Shown here: positions 50,096 through 61,067 of the stretch, in pieces | How positions within the stretch are numbered: position 1 is the stretch's first letter | How the letters are laid out: each line of letters begins with the position of its first letter | Origin: CAVPXC01 sp963709505 | Lineage (GTDB): Bacteria; Chloroflexota; Anaerolineae; JAAEKA01 | NCBI GenBank assembly: GCA_963709505.1 | Contig: CAVPXC010000014.1 | Coordinates: 12,116 to 76,115, forward strand | DNA: 64,000 nucleotides | Reading direction: 5' to 3' | Program-made: the position numbers and the translations under genes | The notes under the pieces: model-generated | Database searches by the model: none | What the model was told of the DNA's origin: nothing | What the model saw: only the letters and a program-made list of their open reading frames with translations

Positions 50096-52007
50096 ATGGA
50101 TCGTACCGCCGATATCATCGCATCCGAGCACGAGGTCTATTACCCGTCGCCCGAGGTCGTTGCCAACGCCCATATCAAGAACTACGAGGAGGTCTACGCC
50201 CGCGCCCTTGATGACCCGCAGGCCTTCTGGGCAGAGCGAGCCAGTCACCTGGAATGGTATCACCCCTGGGACCAGGTGCTGGACGAATCGAACCCGCCCT
50301 TCTACAAGTGGTTCCAGGGCGGAAAGACTAATATTGCACTGAACGCGCTCGACCGGCACGTCAAGACCTGGCGCAAGAACAAGCTGGCCTTGATCTGGGA
50401 GGGCGAGCCGGGCGATAAGGTCAGCTACAGCTACCTGGGGCTCTATCGCGAGACCAATAAGTTCGCCAACGTTCTGCGCAGCATGGGCGTCCACAAAGGC
50501 GATCGGGTGACGATCTACATGGGTCGCATCCCCGAGCTGGTAATCGCGATGCTTGCCTGCGCCAAGCTCGGCGCGGTGCACTCGGTGGTCTATGGCGGCT
50601 TCAGCGAGCAAGCCCTGGCCGACCGCATCGAGGACGCGCAGAGCCGCGTGCTGATCACGACCGATGGCGCCTGGCTGCGCGGCAAGACAGTCGACCTCAA
50701 GAAGATGGCCGACGAAGCGATCCACCGCTCACCCGTCGTCGAGCACGTGATCGTGGTCAAGCGCACCGGCCAGGAGGTCTACATGGAAGCCGGTCGCGAC
50801 TACTGGTATCACGATCTGATGGCGCTGCCGATCGCTTCACCGCAATGCCAGACCGAGGTCATGGATGCCGAGGACCCGCTTTTCATCCTCTACACTTCCG
50901 GCACCACCGGCAAACCCAAGGGCCTCCTGCACACCCACGGCGGCTATTCGGTTTTCATCAGCACCACCCTCTCCTGGGTGTTCGACCTCAAGGAGGATGA
51001 CCGTTACTGGTGTGCGGCGGATCCCGGCTGGATAACAGGCCATAGCTACATCGTCTATGCGCCGTTGATCCTGGGCGCTACCAGCTTCATGTACGAAGGC
51101 GCGCCGAACCATCCCTATCCCAACCGCTGGTGGAAGATGATCGAGCACTACGGCATCACGATCCTCTACACCGCGCCCACCGCGATTCGCGGCCTGATGC
51201 GCTTCGGCGATGCCTGGCCGCAGCGCCACGATCTTAGCAGCCTGCGGCTGTTGGGCAGCGTCGGCGAGCCGATCAACCCCGAGGCCTGGCGCTGGTTCCA
51301 CAACATCGTCGGCAAGGGCAAAAGCCCGATCATGGACACCTGGTGGCAGACCGAGACCGGCGGTTTCATGATCACGCCGCTGCCCTCGGTGCCGCTCAAA
51401 CCGGGTTCGGGCACCCGCCCCTTCCCAGGCATCGAGGCCGACATCGTCGACGAGGACGGCCACCCGGTGCAGGTCAACGAGGACGGCTACCTGGTGATCA
51501 AGCGTCCATGGCCCGGCATGGCGCGCACCGTCTACGGCGACCCGGCGCGCTACGTCAGCCAGTACTGGGAACGCTTCAAGAGACCAGGGCTACTACCTCA
51601 CCGGCGACTCGGCCCGCAAGGACGACGACGGCTACTACTGGGTGATCGGCCGTATCGACGACGTAATCAAAGTCAGTGGCTATCGCCTGGGCACAGCCGA
51701 GGTCGAGAGTGCGTTGGTCAGTCACCCGGCCGTCGCCGAGGCCGCGGTCATCGGCATGCCGGACGAAGTGCGTGGGAATGTGATCTGGGCCTACTGCATC
51801 CTGCGCAGCGGCTACGAGCCGAGCGATCGTCTGGTAGACGAGCTGAAGGACCACGTCCGCCACGAGACCGGACCGATCGCCATGCCGAGTAAGATCGAGT
51901 TCGTGGACAGCGTGCCGAAGACCCGCTCCGGCAAGATCATGCGCCGGGTGCTCAAAGCCCAGGCGATGGGCAAGGATGTAGGAGACATCTCGACACTAGA
52001 AGCATAA
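50096..52007 (+). CDS. acs: Acetyl-CoA synthetase family (AMP-forming) ligase (frame change near 51581)
   Basis: Activates acetate, or a similar short acid, to acyl-CoA through acyl-AMP. Seen: YSYLGLYRETNKFANVL, VVYGGFSEQALADRI, the P-loop LYTSGTTGKPKGLLH (about 264-278), CAADPGWITGHSYIVYAPL, DTWWQTETGGFM, and GRIDDVIKVSGYRLGTAEVE. The regulatory acetylation lysine lies in KTRSGKIMRR. GGAGG lies 10 bases before ATG. A +1 step after CGC TTC AAG is needed to join YYLTGDSARKDDDGYYW. Total about 636 residues, as expected. Confidence 0.9.
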
Positions 52008-52162
52008 ACCTGTTCACTGATAGGGCTCATGGACTCTGGAATACGGATAAGGGGGTGGAACTAAAGTGCGAGGTCTGTGTTCTTGAGTCTGTGAGTTCGT
52101 CTTTTTCGTTTGAGCCGCGGTCGTTTCGTTCCGACCATTACGTATGAGAGGAAGATAGTATC

Positions 52163-54145
52163 ATGATTGCGAAGCTTTCAGTCGGGTTCTTGGGTATCGG
52201 CTTTGCCTTGTTGTTCGGCATGGTCCTTCTTGTTGGCGGCACAGCGCGGCAGGCCAGCGCTGCCTCCGGTCCTACCGTATTCAGCATCGCCCCAGGCGAC
52301 GCCGAGCGCGTGCCGCTCGATCGTGATGACGGCGTCTGCACCCTGGCCGAAGCCGTCGAAGCGGCCAATGACCAGGGCGTGTCGAACCCGCCGCTGAACG
52401 ATTGCGGCAGCGCTAGCGTGGGCCTCAACGTCATCCAATTGCAGGCCGGCAGCTATGACTTGACGACCCAGGTGTCGGTCATCAACGGGGGCAACACTGC
52501 GACGTTTAACATTGTCACCCCGATCAGTGTCCAGGGCGTCACGTCTGATACGACGACCATACGCCGCACCGATGCGGCCACCGACCAGTTTCGCTTCTTC
52601 CACGTCGGCGGCAACGGCGTGTTGACTCTCGATGACCTAACCCTGACGGGCGGGTATGCCAACGGCGGCACCGGCGGCGGCGCCGTCCACGTCTTCGGCA
52701 GCGGCGTGTTCACCATGACCAACACCTCGCTGATCAGCAACACGGCCCGCTTCGGCGGCGCGCTCTACAACGCGGGCATCGCCAGCATCGTCAGTAGCAG
52801 CATCGTGGACAACAGCGCCAGCGAAAACAACTCAAGCCAGGGCGGCGGCATCTACAACACAAACCGGCTCACGTTGGCCGCATCTAACGTGACAAGCAAC
52901 CGGAGCACACAGCACGGCGGCGGCATCTACATTTCGGGCACGGGCAGCGGCGCGGCCCAGGTGATCGCGAGCAGTATCACATTCAACCAGTCGAACTCGG
53001 ACTTGTCTGATGTAGGCAACGGCGGCGGCATCTACCATGCGAGCGGCACGCTGACCGTGACCCTCAGCACCCTGGCCAGCAACGATGCGCTGCCCGAGCT
53101 GCCGACTCTGGATGCCAGCAACGGCGGCGGGTTGTTCGTGGCGGACCGGCTGGATATGAACCTGACGCTCGTCAACGGCAACGCCGCCAGCAACGGCGCC
53201 GGGCTGTACCAGGACGCGCCAGGCACATCGGCCATCACCCGTACCCTCTTCCTGAACAACCTGGCGGTCGAGGCCGGCGCCGGCATCTACAACAAAGGCG
53301 ATCTGGCGCTAGACAATACGGTGGTGTGGGCTAATGTCGCGGCCCAGGGGAACGGCGCAGGGCTCCACAATGAAACACTGAATGGCCAGACGGCGGATAT
53401 TCGCAACAGCACGTTCTACGTCAACATCGCCACCGCCGGCAGCGGCGGCGGCATCTATAACGTCACAGATGGCAGCTCGTGGACCGCGCTCAGCAATGTG
53501 ACCGTCGCAGACAACGAGGCTTCCGAGGACGGCGGCGGCATCGGCAATGGACAACAAGGGCAGATCGTCGTCGCCAGCTCGACCCTTGCCAACAACGTGG
53601 CCGGCGGCGGCGGCGGCGGCATTTCGAGCTCCGACCCGATCACCGAGCACGTGCGCGTCCGAAACACCATTCTGACAGGCAACACGTCGTCCAACACGGG
53701 AGCGACCGGCAACTGTGACGGCCGGATCGAGTCACAAGGCTACAACCTGGAGAGCATGACTTCTTGCTCGTTCAACGCCAGCGGCGACCTTGGCCCGGCC
53801 AATGCCGACCTGGATTCCCTGGCGCCGGCCGACCCGATGCAGGTGCTGTCAGGCAACATCACGCCGGCGTTCAACCTGATGGCGAATAGCGAAGCGTTCA
53901 ATGCCGGCAATCCAGCCGGCTGCTACGATGCTTTGAACGTCAACAACAACGATCTGCCACTGCTCATCGATCAATGGGGCGCTCCTCGTGTGCGGCAGGG
54001 CCGCTGCGACATCGGCTCGATCGAGGGCGAGGCAACCACCGCAGTCACTACGGTTGCACTTCACGCCTCTTCGCAGCAGGCACCTCAGCTCACCTGGTGG
54101 CTGCTTCCCTTGCTGGCTGCGATCATGGCGCTGCTTGCCTCATGA
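52163..54145 (+). CDS. Cell-surface beta-helix protein, CSLREA and choice-of-anchor type
   Basis: Exported adhesin-like protein. Residues 1-35 are a signal peptide (LSVGFLGIGFALLFGMVLLV). A CSLREA-type start follows (DGVCTLAEAVEAANDQ), then a right-handed parallel beta-helix built from G-G-G-I-Y-N repeats (polymorphic outer-membrane type). A choice-of-anchor domain follows (FNAGNPAGCYDALNVNNND, RCDIGSIEGE), then a C-terminal membrane segment (LTWWLLPLLAAIMALLAS). 660 residues. Its stop overlaps an upstream ATG for the HAD gene. Function beyond surface display is unknown. Confidence 0.82.
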   Translation: MIAKLSVGFLGIGFALLFGMVLLVGGTARQASAASGPTVFSIAPGDAERVPLDRDDGVCTLAEAVEAANDQGVSNPPLNDCGSASVGLNVIQLQAGSYDLTTQVSVINGGNTATFNIVTPISVQGVTSDTTTIRRTDAATDQFRFFHVGGNGVLTLDDLTLTGGYANGGTGGGAVHVFGSGVFTMTNTSLISNTARFGGALYNAGIASIVSSSIVDNSASENNSSQGGGIYNTNRLTLAASNVTSNRSTQHGGGIYISGTGSGAAQVIASSITFNQSNSDLSDVGNGGGIYHASGTLTVTLSTLASNDALPELPTLDASNGGGLFVADRLDMNLTLVNGNAASNGAGLYQDAPGTSAITRTLFLNNLAVEAGAGIYNKGDLALDNTVVWANVAAQGNGAGLHNETLNGQTADIRNSTFYVNIATAGSGGGIYNVTDGSSWTALSNVTVADNEASEDGGGIGNGQQGQIVVASSTLANNVAGGGGGGISSSDPITEHVRVRNTILTGNTSSNTGATGNCDGRIESQGYNLESMTSCSFNASGDLGPANADLDSLAPADPMQVLSGNITPAFNLMANSEAFNAGNPAGCYDALNVNNNDLPLLIDQWGAPRVRQGRCDIGSIEGEATTAVTTVALHASSQQAPQLTWWLLPLLAAIMALLAS

Positions 54146-54168
54146 CGAATAGCAGTGGTTGTCGTGAC

Positions 54169-54991
54169 ATGACTTACCGTTGGCTCATCTTCGACGCCGA
54201 CGGCACCCTGTTCGACTACGACCGTGCCGAGGCCGGTGCGCTGCAGGAGACGTTTGACGCCTTTGGCGTGGCGTTCGATCAGCGCACCGGCGATCTCTAC
54301 CGCCAGATCAACGGCGCGATCTGGCGCGAGCTGGAGCAGGGCGCTATCACGCCCGAGGCGCTGCGAGTCGAGCGCTTTCCGCCGGCTGTTCGACGCACTG
54401 GGCCTGGCAATCGACCCGGCAGCGTTCAGCGAGCGCTATCTTGACCATCTGTCCCATCGCGGCGATCTGATCGACGGCGCCGAGGAGGTGGTCAAAGCCT
54501 TGCATGGCCGCTACCGACTGCTCATCCTGACCAACGGGCTGAGCGAGGTGCAGCGCACCCGCCTGGCTCATTCGGGCCTGGCGGAATACTTCGAGGACAT
54601 CGTCATCTCCGACGAAGTCGGCGCAGCCAAGCCGGATGGACGCATCTTCGACGTCGCGTTCGAGCGCATGGGCAACCCGGCCAAATCGGACGTGCTGATC
54701 GTCGGCGACAGCCTGAGCTCGGATATCGCCGGCGGGCTGGCCTATGGCATCGACACGTGCTGGTTCAACCCGGCCGGTCAATCGCGACCGGCCGGGCTTT
54801 CAGTTCGCTTCGAAGTCAGGCGCTTGATGGACTTGCCGGTCTGCCTTTCCGTCCTTCCCGATGGCCTGTCTTTGCGCCATCCAACTTTGGACGACGCCCC
54901 GACTGTGCTCGCTTTGCTCATCGCCTGCGACATTGCCGAATACGGTGAGCCGGATTCGGACTTGGAGAGCCTGCTGAGACGATTGGCGTAG
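54169..54991 (+). CDS. HAD-superfamily hydrolase (frame change near 54375)
   Basis: YjjG/nucleotidase-like phosphatase: DxDxT motif in WLIFDADGTLFDYDRAEAG, motif II LILTNGLSEVQ, KPDGRIFDVAFERMG, and motif III VLIVGDSLSSDIAGGLAYG. The first 70 residues are in one frame and the rest in the next (+1 step within GTC GAG CGC TTT CCG). The hydrolase ends around V-R-R-L-M-D-L-P; there is no stop there, and the frame continues into the acetyltransferase start until TAG at 54991. Confidence 0.8.
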
Positions 54992-55766
54992 GCTCGATCT
55001 TGCGCGCGATGCCTGGTTGATCCAGGATGAGTCCGGCCTTATGGTGGGCTACTTGGGTATGTTCGCTCGGGAGCCGGGCTACGGCGTCGATATGTACGTC
55101 CATCCGGAACATTCCGGAGCCGGACTGCAGGCTTTTCTGCTAGCCCGCTGTGAGGAACGCACACGGGAGCGATTGTCGCCAGGAACCAGCGCTCCGCTCC
55201 GTGTTATCGTGCCCAGCGTAGCCCAGGCCGAACAAGAGGTTCTTCTCTCGAGAGGCTATAGCGTCGACAAATACTACTTCCGTATGCAGATCGATCTGCA
55301 GGCGCCGCCACCTGCACCGGTTTGGCCCGATGGTTGTGGTATGATGCCTTTCGTGCCGGGCCAGGACGACCGGCGTGTGTACGAGTTCGTTATGGAGGCG
55401 TTTCGCTGGCCAGGCTATACGCCGCCCAGTTTTGAAGACTGGCGTGAACGCATGCTGGAAACCGAAAGCTTTCGTGCCGATCTCTGGTTCTTGCTGGTTG
55501 ATGAAAGAGACGATCTTGTTGGTACAGCCTTGTGTGTCGACTACGAGCTCTATGGCTGGGTGCGCAACCTGGCCGTAGCCGAGGCGTGGCGGGGCAAAGG
55601 AATCGGCTCAGCGCTCTTGCAGCATGTATTCGGCGAGTTCTATCGCCGTGGACAGCCCAGAATCGGCCTGGGGGTAGACGGCAACAACCCCGACGCGTAC
55701 CGCCTTTACGAGCGGGTGGGGATGACGCAGGTTCGGCGTTTTGTTGAGTACCGTATGATCCTATAG
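54827..55766 (+). CDS. Tandem GNAT acetyltransferase (frame change near 54977)
   Basis: Two GNAT domains, as in mycothiol-synthase-like proteins: LPDGLSLRHPTLDDAPTVLA begins the first; the second has VRNLAVAEAWRGKGIGSALL and LGVDGNNPDAYRLYERVGM. A +1 step at CTGCTGAGACGATTGG (near 54977) joins ESLL to DDWRRLDLARDAWLIQDESG. ATG at 54827 lies in the same frame as the end of the HAD protein, so either the two are fused or the acetyltransferase restarts internally. Substrate unknown. Confidence 0.75.
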
Positions 55767-55791
55767 AACCTCTGGGGATGCCGACCAAAAC

Positions 55792-58389
55792 TCATCTTCT
55801 GCCTGTGCTTTGACAGAGACTCAGCTCACCGAAATCTGCGACCCCGACTTCAGTCTTTTCCACGTCGATGCGTGCTGGAAAGAGATCCTTCAACTCGTCG
55901 ATGTGGGTGATGACCAGAATTCGCTCGAAGTCGTCTTGGATCGAGGTGATGGCCTGCACCAGCCGCTCGCGGCCCTGGGAATCCTGCGTGCCAAAGCCCT
56001 CGTCGACGATGAGAGTCTGCAAAGCCGCGCCCGCGCGGCGCGCCAGTAGCTTGCTCAAGGCGATGCGGATGGCAAAGTTGGCTCGGAACGCCTCGCCGCC
56101 GGAATAGAGGCTGTAATCGCGGCTGCCGAGCTCGTCGCTCAGGATGATGTCCAGTGTCTCGCGCAGCTCTTGGCTGGACTTAGTCTCGCGCTGCGTCTCC
56201 ATACGCACGGCCATGCGGCCGTCGGTCATTCGGCCGAGCAAGCGGTTGGCCTCGCTCTCGATCTCAGGGATGGCGGCCTCGATGATCATAGCCTGCACGC
56301 CCTTCTTGCCGAACGCGGCCTGCAGCTCTTCGAACAGGCTTTGTTGCTCCAGCACGGCCGCCAGTTCCTGGCTTACGTTCTGGCGGCGAGCGGCTTGTGC
56401 TCGACAGGCCTCGAGCTTCTGCCGGGCCGCGCCGAGCCGCTGGCGCGCGTCATTGGCGGCTCGTTCCAGCCGTTCGACCTCAGCGTTCTGCTCAGCTAAC
56501 TCCCGATCCACCTGAGGTAACCGGGTGACGACAGCGGCAAGCTCATCGCGACGCAGCCGGTCGGCGGCCAGAGTTTCTTGCCAACGTACCAGGCTGGTGG
56601 TTAGCTGCTCGATACGGGCTTGCAGCTCTTCGCGCGCGCCTGGGCAGTCTGCAGTTGGCTGTGGCTCGTCTCGAACGGCTTGTAGCGCACGACGTCATCG
56701 CGGGCCTGTTGGTGCGCGTCCGGGTCATAGCCCAACTCGGCCAGGTGGCGGTCGAGTTCGCCCAGCGCCTGTTGAGCTTCGGTTGCGTAGTCCTGGGCAG
56801 CCAGCCCGGCTTCGATCTGCGCTAGCGCGGCCTGGGCTGCCGTCAGCTCCGTTTCGGCCCGCTGCGTCTCGATCAACTGGGTCTCGGCCTGGGCCTCTTG
56901 GCGCTGCCATTGGCTTTTCTGGCGCAGCGCCTGCCCGACGTCCGTCAGCACGGCCTGGGCAACCTGCTGCTCGGCCTGAAATCTCGCGCAACTGTGACTG
57001 GTTGTGCCGATGCAGATCGCCGAGCGCCTGCCCTTGCCTGTGAAAATCCGCCAGGACCTGGGCCTGTTCGTCTGTGCCCAGCGGCCGGCCGCAGACCGGA
57101 CAAGCGGCCTCGGCCTCGGCCAACAGGTCGAGCCGCTCTTTGATCTTGTCCATCTCCGCTTTTAGGCCGGCATTTTCCGCCTGTAGGGCCGCTCGCCCTT
57201 CCGTCAGGCCTTGAAGTTGGAGCTGAGTCTGTGTCTGGCGCGCTTCGTGTTGGGCCAGTTTGGCCAGCTCCGCCTCGGCCTCGGCCAGCAGTTGCCGAAG
57301 CGTTGGACCCCGACTGGCAATCGTGCTGTACTGGGCCAATTCGGCTGTTCGGATCTGCCTCTCCGCCTCGAGTTGGTTACGCGCCTGGCTCACGGCCTGT
57401 TCCAGCCGGTTGTGGCGCGCTTGCAGCTCGACCTGGCGCTTGAGCTTGTCATTCCAGGCCTGATCGAGCTGTTCGGCCTGTTTGAGCGCCTGGAAGCCGG
57501 TGTCAATCTCTGCCTGGCTCTTCAGCATGGCGTGATCCGTTGCCAGGCGTTGCCTGGCCAGCGAGAGTTGTTCTTCGGTCTCGGCCAGGTCGCGCTCGGT
57601 GCGCTTGAGCCGGGTCTCCAGATCGTCGAGCGATCGGCGTTGTGCCTGGAGGTCTTGTCGCTCGGCGCGCAGCGCCTGTTGCGCCTGTTCCGCAGCCCGC
57701 AGTTGGCCGGTCAGCGCGTCCGACAGACCGGCAGCAGTCTCCAGCTCGCGCTGGAATTGAGGCTCCAGCGCCAGCTCGGCGTCGATGGCCTTGAGCTGCG
57801 TCTCCAGGCGTGTCGCCTGGTCCTTTTGTTGGCGCGCTCGTTCTTTGGCGCGGCCCTCGAACTCGTCGTAGGCGGCCAGGCCCAGGATGTCGGCCAGGAT
57901 CTGCTTGCGCTGGTTGGGCGGCTTGATCGTGAACTCGTCGGCGCGGCCTTGCATGAGGAAAGCTGAGTTGATAAAGGTGTCGTAGTCCATGCGCAGTAGG
58001 TCGACAATGCGCTGTTCGGTCTCGCGGATCGTCGGCTCGGTGATGGGCCGCCACTCGCCCTCCTCCTGGCCGGGCTGCCACACTTGAAGCTGCAGGTCGC
58101 TCTTGCCGCTGCGCCCCTTGCGCTCGCGGCTGCGAACCACGCGGTAGCGGCTGGGACCCAGGGCGAACTCGAAATCCACCCACATGTCGACCTGGCCGAG
58201 GTAGATCAGGTCATCGGCCTGGTTGGACCGTGCGCGTCCCCACAGCGCCCAGGTCATGGCGTCCAGGATCGCGGTCTTGCCGTGGCCGTTGTTGCCGGAA
58301 AGACAGGCCAGGTGTAACCCGCTGAAGTCCAGCGGCGCGGGGTCGCGATAGCACAGGAAGTTGTGTAGGGTAAGCTTGAGAGGGATCAT
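55792..58389 (-). CDS. sbcC: SbcC/Rad50-type exonuclease ATPase subunit (two frame changes)
   Basis: DNA-end processing ATPase. N-terminus: KLTLHNFLCYRDPAPLDFSG, Walker A LSGNNGHGKTAILDAMTWAL. The long middle is coiled coil with a zinc hook (C-P-V-C-G-R). C-terminus: signature LYSGGEAFRANFAIRIALSK and Walker B LQTLIVDEGFGTQD. Frame steps near 56980 (+1, after LREI) and in a GCGCGCGCG tract near 56634 (two bases extra or one missing) join the parts; total about 865 residues. The partner nuclease sbcD is not adjacent. Confidence 0.85.
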
Positions 58390-58519
58390 AGGCCTTGAAG
58401 TTTACCACCAAAGCGCCTGGCGAGCGATTCCGGTCATTCCGCCTACTGTGTGGTATCATGCCGCCACGCCGTTGCAGATCCGTTCGACTAGATCGCGAAG
58501 ATCGCCTCGAGAACGAGCT

Positions 58520-58976
58520 ATGAAGATAACCGTATCCAGTGATGAGGCCTCCCTCTTAGTTGATGCCGTGATCGAGGAAGTCCTCAAGCGCGGCCATGAA
58601 GTCACGTACATCGGTCCGCGCGTCGGCGATCCGGCCAGCGATGAGTACGACTGGCCGGTGGTCACCCTTCGAGCCGTATCGGCGGTCGCGGCCGGCTCAG
58701 GCCGACGAGGCTATCGTCATGTGTTGGACCGGTACGGGCGCCAGCCTGGCCGCCAACAAGGTGCCGGGCATTCGCGCCGCCCTGTGCCACGACGCGGAGA
58801 CTGCCAAGGGCGCGCGCATCTGGAACCATGCCAACGTCCTGGCCCTTAGCTTGCGTGCCACGCCTGTCCCAATCGCGCGCGAGATCCTGGACGCCTGGTT
58901 CGACACACCAGCCAGCACAGACGAATGGAACCTGAAGCAGATTGAGCGGATTCGGCGCATCGACCAGGGCGTCTAG
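58520..58976 (+). CDS. Ribose-5-phosphate isomerase B-like sugar isomerase (frame change near 58700)
   Basis: RpiB/LacAB family: ITVSSDEASLLVDAVIEEVL, then after the +1 step at GGCTCAGGCC the core ADEAIVMCWTGTGASLAANK, V-P-G-I-R-A-A-L-C-H-D and HANVLALSLRAT. C-W-T-G-T-G replaces the usual C-G-T-G-x-G, so its sugar may differ from ribose-5-phosphate. About 151 residues. Confidence 0.8.
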
Positions 58977-59116
58977 CTTTCTTGGGGGCAGGTGCGGTGG
59001 GGAGGGCAGCATACAGACTCTAAGCAAACGATCAGGTTTACTGGGGCTTGAAAAGAAAGCTAAAATGGCTCCGCGTCCCTGGACGCATTCCAAAACACAA
59101 CAAAAGGAAACAACCC

Positions 59117-59364
59117 GTGAGCAAAATCGATCGTTGGATTAAGGAAGACATTTCCACCCTAACCGGCAAAATCGCCGTCATCACCGGCGCAAACAGCGGC
59201 ATCGGGTACGTGGTGGGGACTATATCGGACCCGGTGGGTTGATGGGGCAACGCGGCTGGCCCAAAAAGGTCCAATCCAACGGTCGATCACACGACGAGGT
59301 CGATGCCGCACGGCTGTGGACGGTTTCCGAGGAACTGACCGGAGTTACTTACACGCTGGTGTGA
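59117..59364 (+). pseudogene. Short-chain dehydrogenase with the middle deleted
   Basis: Starts with GTG: S-K-I-D-R-W-I-K-E-D then LTGKIAVITGANSGIGY, the classic SDR nucleotide-binding start. It then jumps, with a frame change, to DYIGPGGLMGQRGWPKKVQS and LWTVSEELTGVTYTLV, a normal SDR C-terminus. The catalytic Y-x-x-x-K region and about 200 residues are absent. Confidence 0.75.
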
Positions 59365-59385
59365 GAACCGCGGTTGTTGCAGTGC

Positions 59386-60774
59386 TCAGCGCAGATGCGC
59401 CTGCTCGGCAAGCAGCGAAAAATAGTGGATGACCGCCTCCGTTCCGCGATACAACGTTGGCAGATGTACCTTCTCATTGGGTGCATGGGCGTTGTCGTCG
59501 GGAAGGCCGAAGCCCATCATGACCACCGGTGCGCCAAGAATATCCTGAAAATCAGGAACGATGGGGAGGGTCCCGCCGCCGCGTTGGTAGACCGGCGCGG
59601 CGCCGTAGGCTCGCTTGTAGGCCTTGGCCGCAGCCTGGACCGCCGGGTCGCCAAAATCGACCATCGACGGCCGAGCCAGGCCCAGCCTGCGCACCTCGAC
59701 GGTAACCGTTGGCGGGGCAAGGGCCCGAACCCGACGCTCGAACAGCGCGGCGATCTCCTCCGGCGCCTGGTCTGGCACCAGCCGCATGCTCACCTTGGCT
59801 GATGCCTTGGCCGGGATGACGGTCTTTTTGCCCGGCTGGGTGAAGCCCCCCGGCATGCCATGGATGTCCAGGGTTGGCCGCACGCTGACCCGCTCCATGG
59901 TACTGAAGCCGGCCTCGCCCGCCACCTGTGGCACACCGGTCAACGCCTTGACCACGGCGTCGTCAAAGGGCACCTCGGCCAGCAATCGCTGCTCCTCTGC
60001 ATCCAACGGCCGCACCCGGTCGTAGAAGCCAGGGATGAGCACCTCACGCGTCGCTCCGTCTTGCAGTTGAGCCAGCATACGCACCAGGACGTTGAAGGGG
60101 TTATCCACCACGCCGCCAAAGGAGCCGGAGTGCAGATCGACAGACGGGCCGCGCACCTCGACCTCCATGTAGGCCATGCCGCGCGTGCCGTAGCAGATCA
60201 TTGGCAGGTCGACACCCATGATGTTCGAGTCGCAGATCAGGACCGCATCGCAGGCCAGCATCGACCGATGCTCGCGCACCCAGGGGGCCAGGTTGGGGCT
60301 GGAGATCTCCTCCTCGCCCTCCAGCATGACCTTGAGGTTGACCGGCAGTTCGCCGCTGGTCCGTAAGTAAGCATCGGCCGCGGCCAGCACCGCATAGACC
60401 TGACCTTTGTCGTCGGTTGCGCCGCGGCAGAACAGATTGTCCACGCGCACGGTCGGCTCAAAGGGGGGTGAGAGCCATTCGCTCACCGGATCGACCGGTT
60501 GCACATCGTAGTGGCCGTAGAGCAGGACGGTCGGTGCGTTGGGGCCGGCCCCCAGCCATTCACCGTAGACCACTGGGTAGCCGGCGGTGGGCATGATTGC
60601 GACCTGCATGAAGCCAATCTGGCGCATGGTATCGGTCAGCCAGGCGGCAGCGCGGTGTATGTCAGGTTCGTGCTCAGCGCTGGTGCTGATGCTTGGAATG
60701 CGCAAGAACTCGAACAAGACATCGAGATGCTGGGATTGGTGGCGGCGGCTGTAGGCGATGGCAGCGTCGAGCAT
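59386..60774 (-). CDS. M20-family metallopeptidase (dipeptidase)
   Basis: Di-zinc peptidase of the carnosinase/ArgE type: LLYGHYDVQPVDP (first metal histidine and catalytic Asp), CRGATDDKGQ (bridging Asp), MLEGEEEISSPNL (catalytic Glu pair), the dimer domain DLHSGSFGGVVDNPFNVLVR, and PNEKVHLPTLYRG near the end. ATG at 60774 gives 462 residues, normal. No signal peptide, so cytoplasmic. Confidence 0.93.
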   Translation of the reverse strand: MLDAAIAYSRRHQSQHLDVLFEFLRIPSISTSAEHEPDIHRAAAWLTDTMRQIGFMQVAIMPTAGYPVVYGEWLGAGPNAPTVLLYGHYDVQPVDPVSEWLSPPFEPTVRVDNLFCRGATDDKGQVYAVLAAADAYLRTSGELPVNLKVMLEGEEEISSPNLAPWVREHRSMLACDAVLICDSNIMGVDLPMICYGTRGMAYMEVEVRGPSVDLHSGSFGGVVDNPFNVLVRMLAQLQDGATREVLIPGFYDRVRPLDAEEQRLLAEVPFDDAVVKALTGVPQVAGEAGFSTMERVSVRPTLDIHGMPGGFTQPGKKTVIPAKASAKVSMRLVPDQAPEEIAALFERRVRALAPPTVTVEVRRLGLARPSMVDFGDPAVQAAAKAYKRAYGAAPVYQRGGGTLPIVPDFQDILGAPVVMMGFGLPDDNAHAPNEKVHLPTLYRGTEAVIHYFSLLAEQAHLR

Positions 60775-60879
60775 GGAAAACCTCCGGGCAACGGATTGTA
60801 GTCGGCTTGGTGGGATGAAATCGAGTATAACATCGACGCGCGGGGATTGCAAACACCGCTTTGAAAATCGCTGTCTCGA

Positions 60880-60945
60880 AAAATGCCCGAACAAGTTCGG
60901 GAGTCCGCGTCGCACACCGGACTCCCGAACTTGTTCGGGCATTTT
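60880..60945. repeat. 66-bp perfect palindrome, AAAATGCCCGAACAAG family
   Basis: Arms of 28 bases (AAAATGCCCGAACAAGTTCG and on) around a 10-base loop. Related to 26063-26128. It lies in the 293-base gap between the divergent M20 and M16C genes; a possible promoter for the latter is TACAAT at about 61013. Confidence 0.85.
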
Positions 60946-61067
60946 CATCCATCGGGATGCCGGCAGGCCGGCGCAGTGGATGTCTTAACTTTGGCTCGCG
61001 CTTGATTTGCGGTACAATCCATCCATCACAATGCCCAGACATATCAACACACAGGAGCTCTCAAAGA

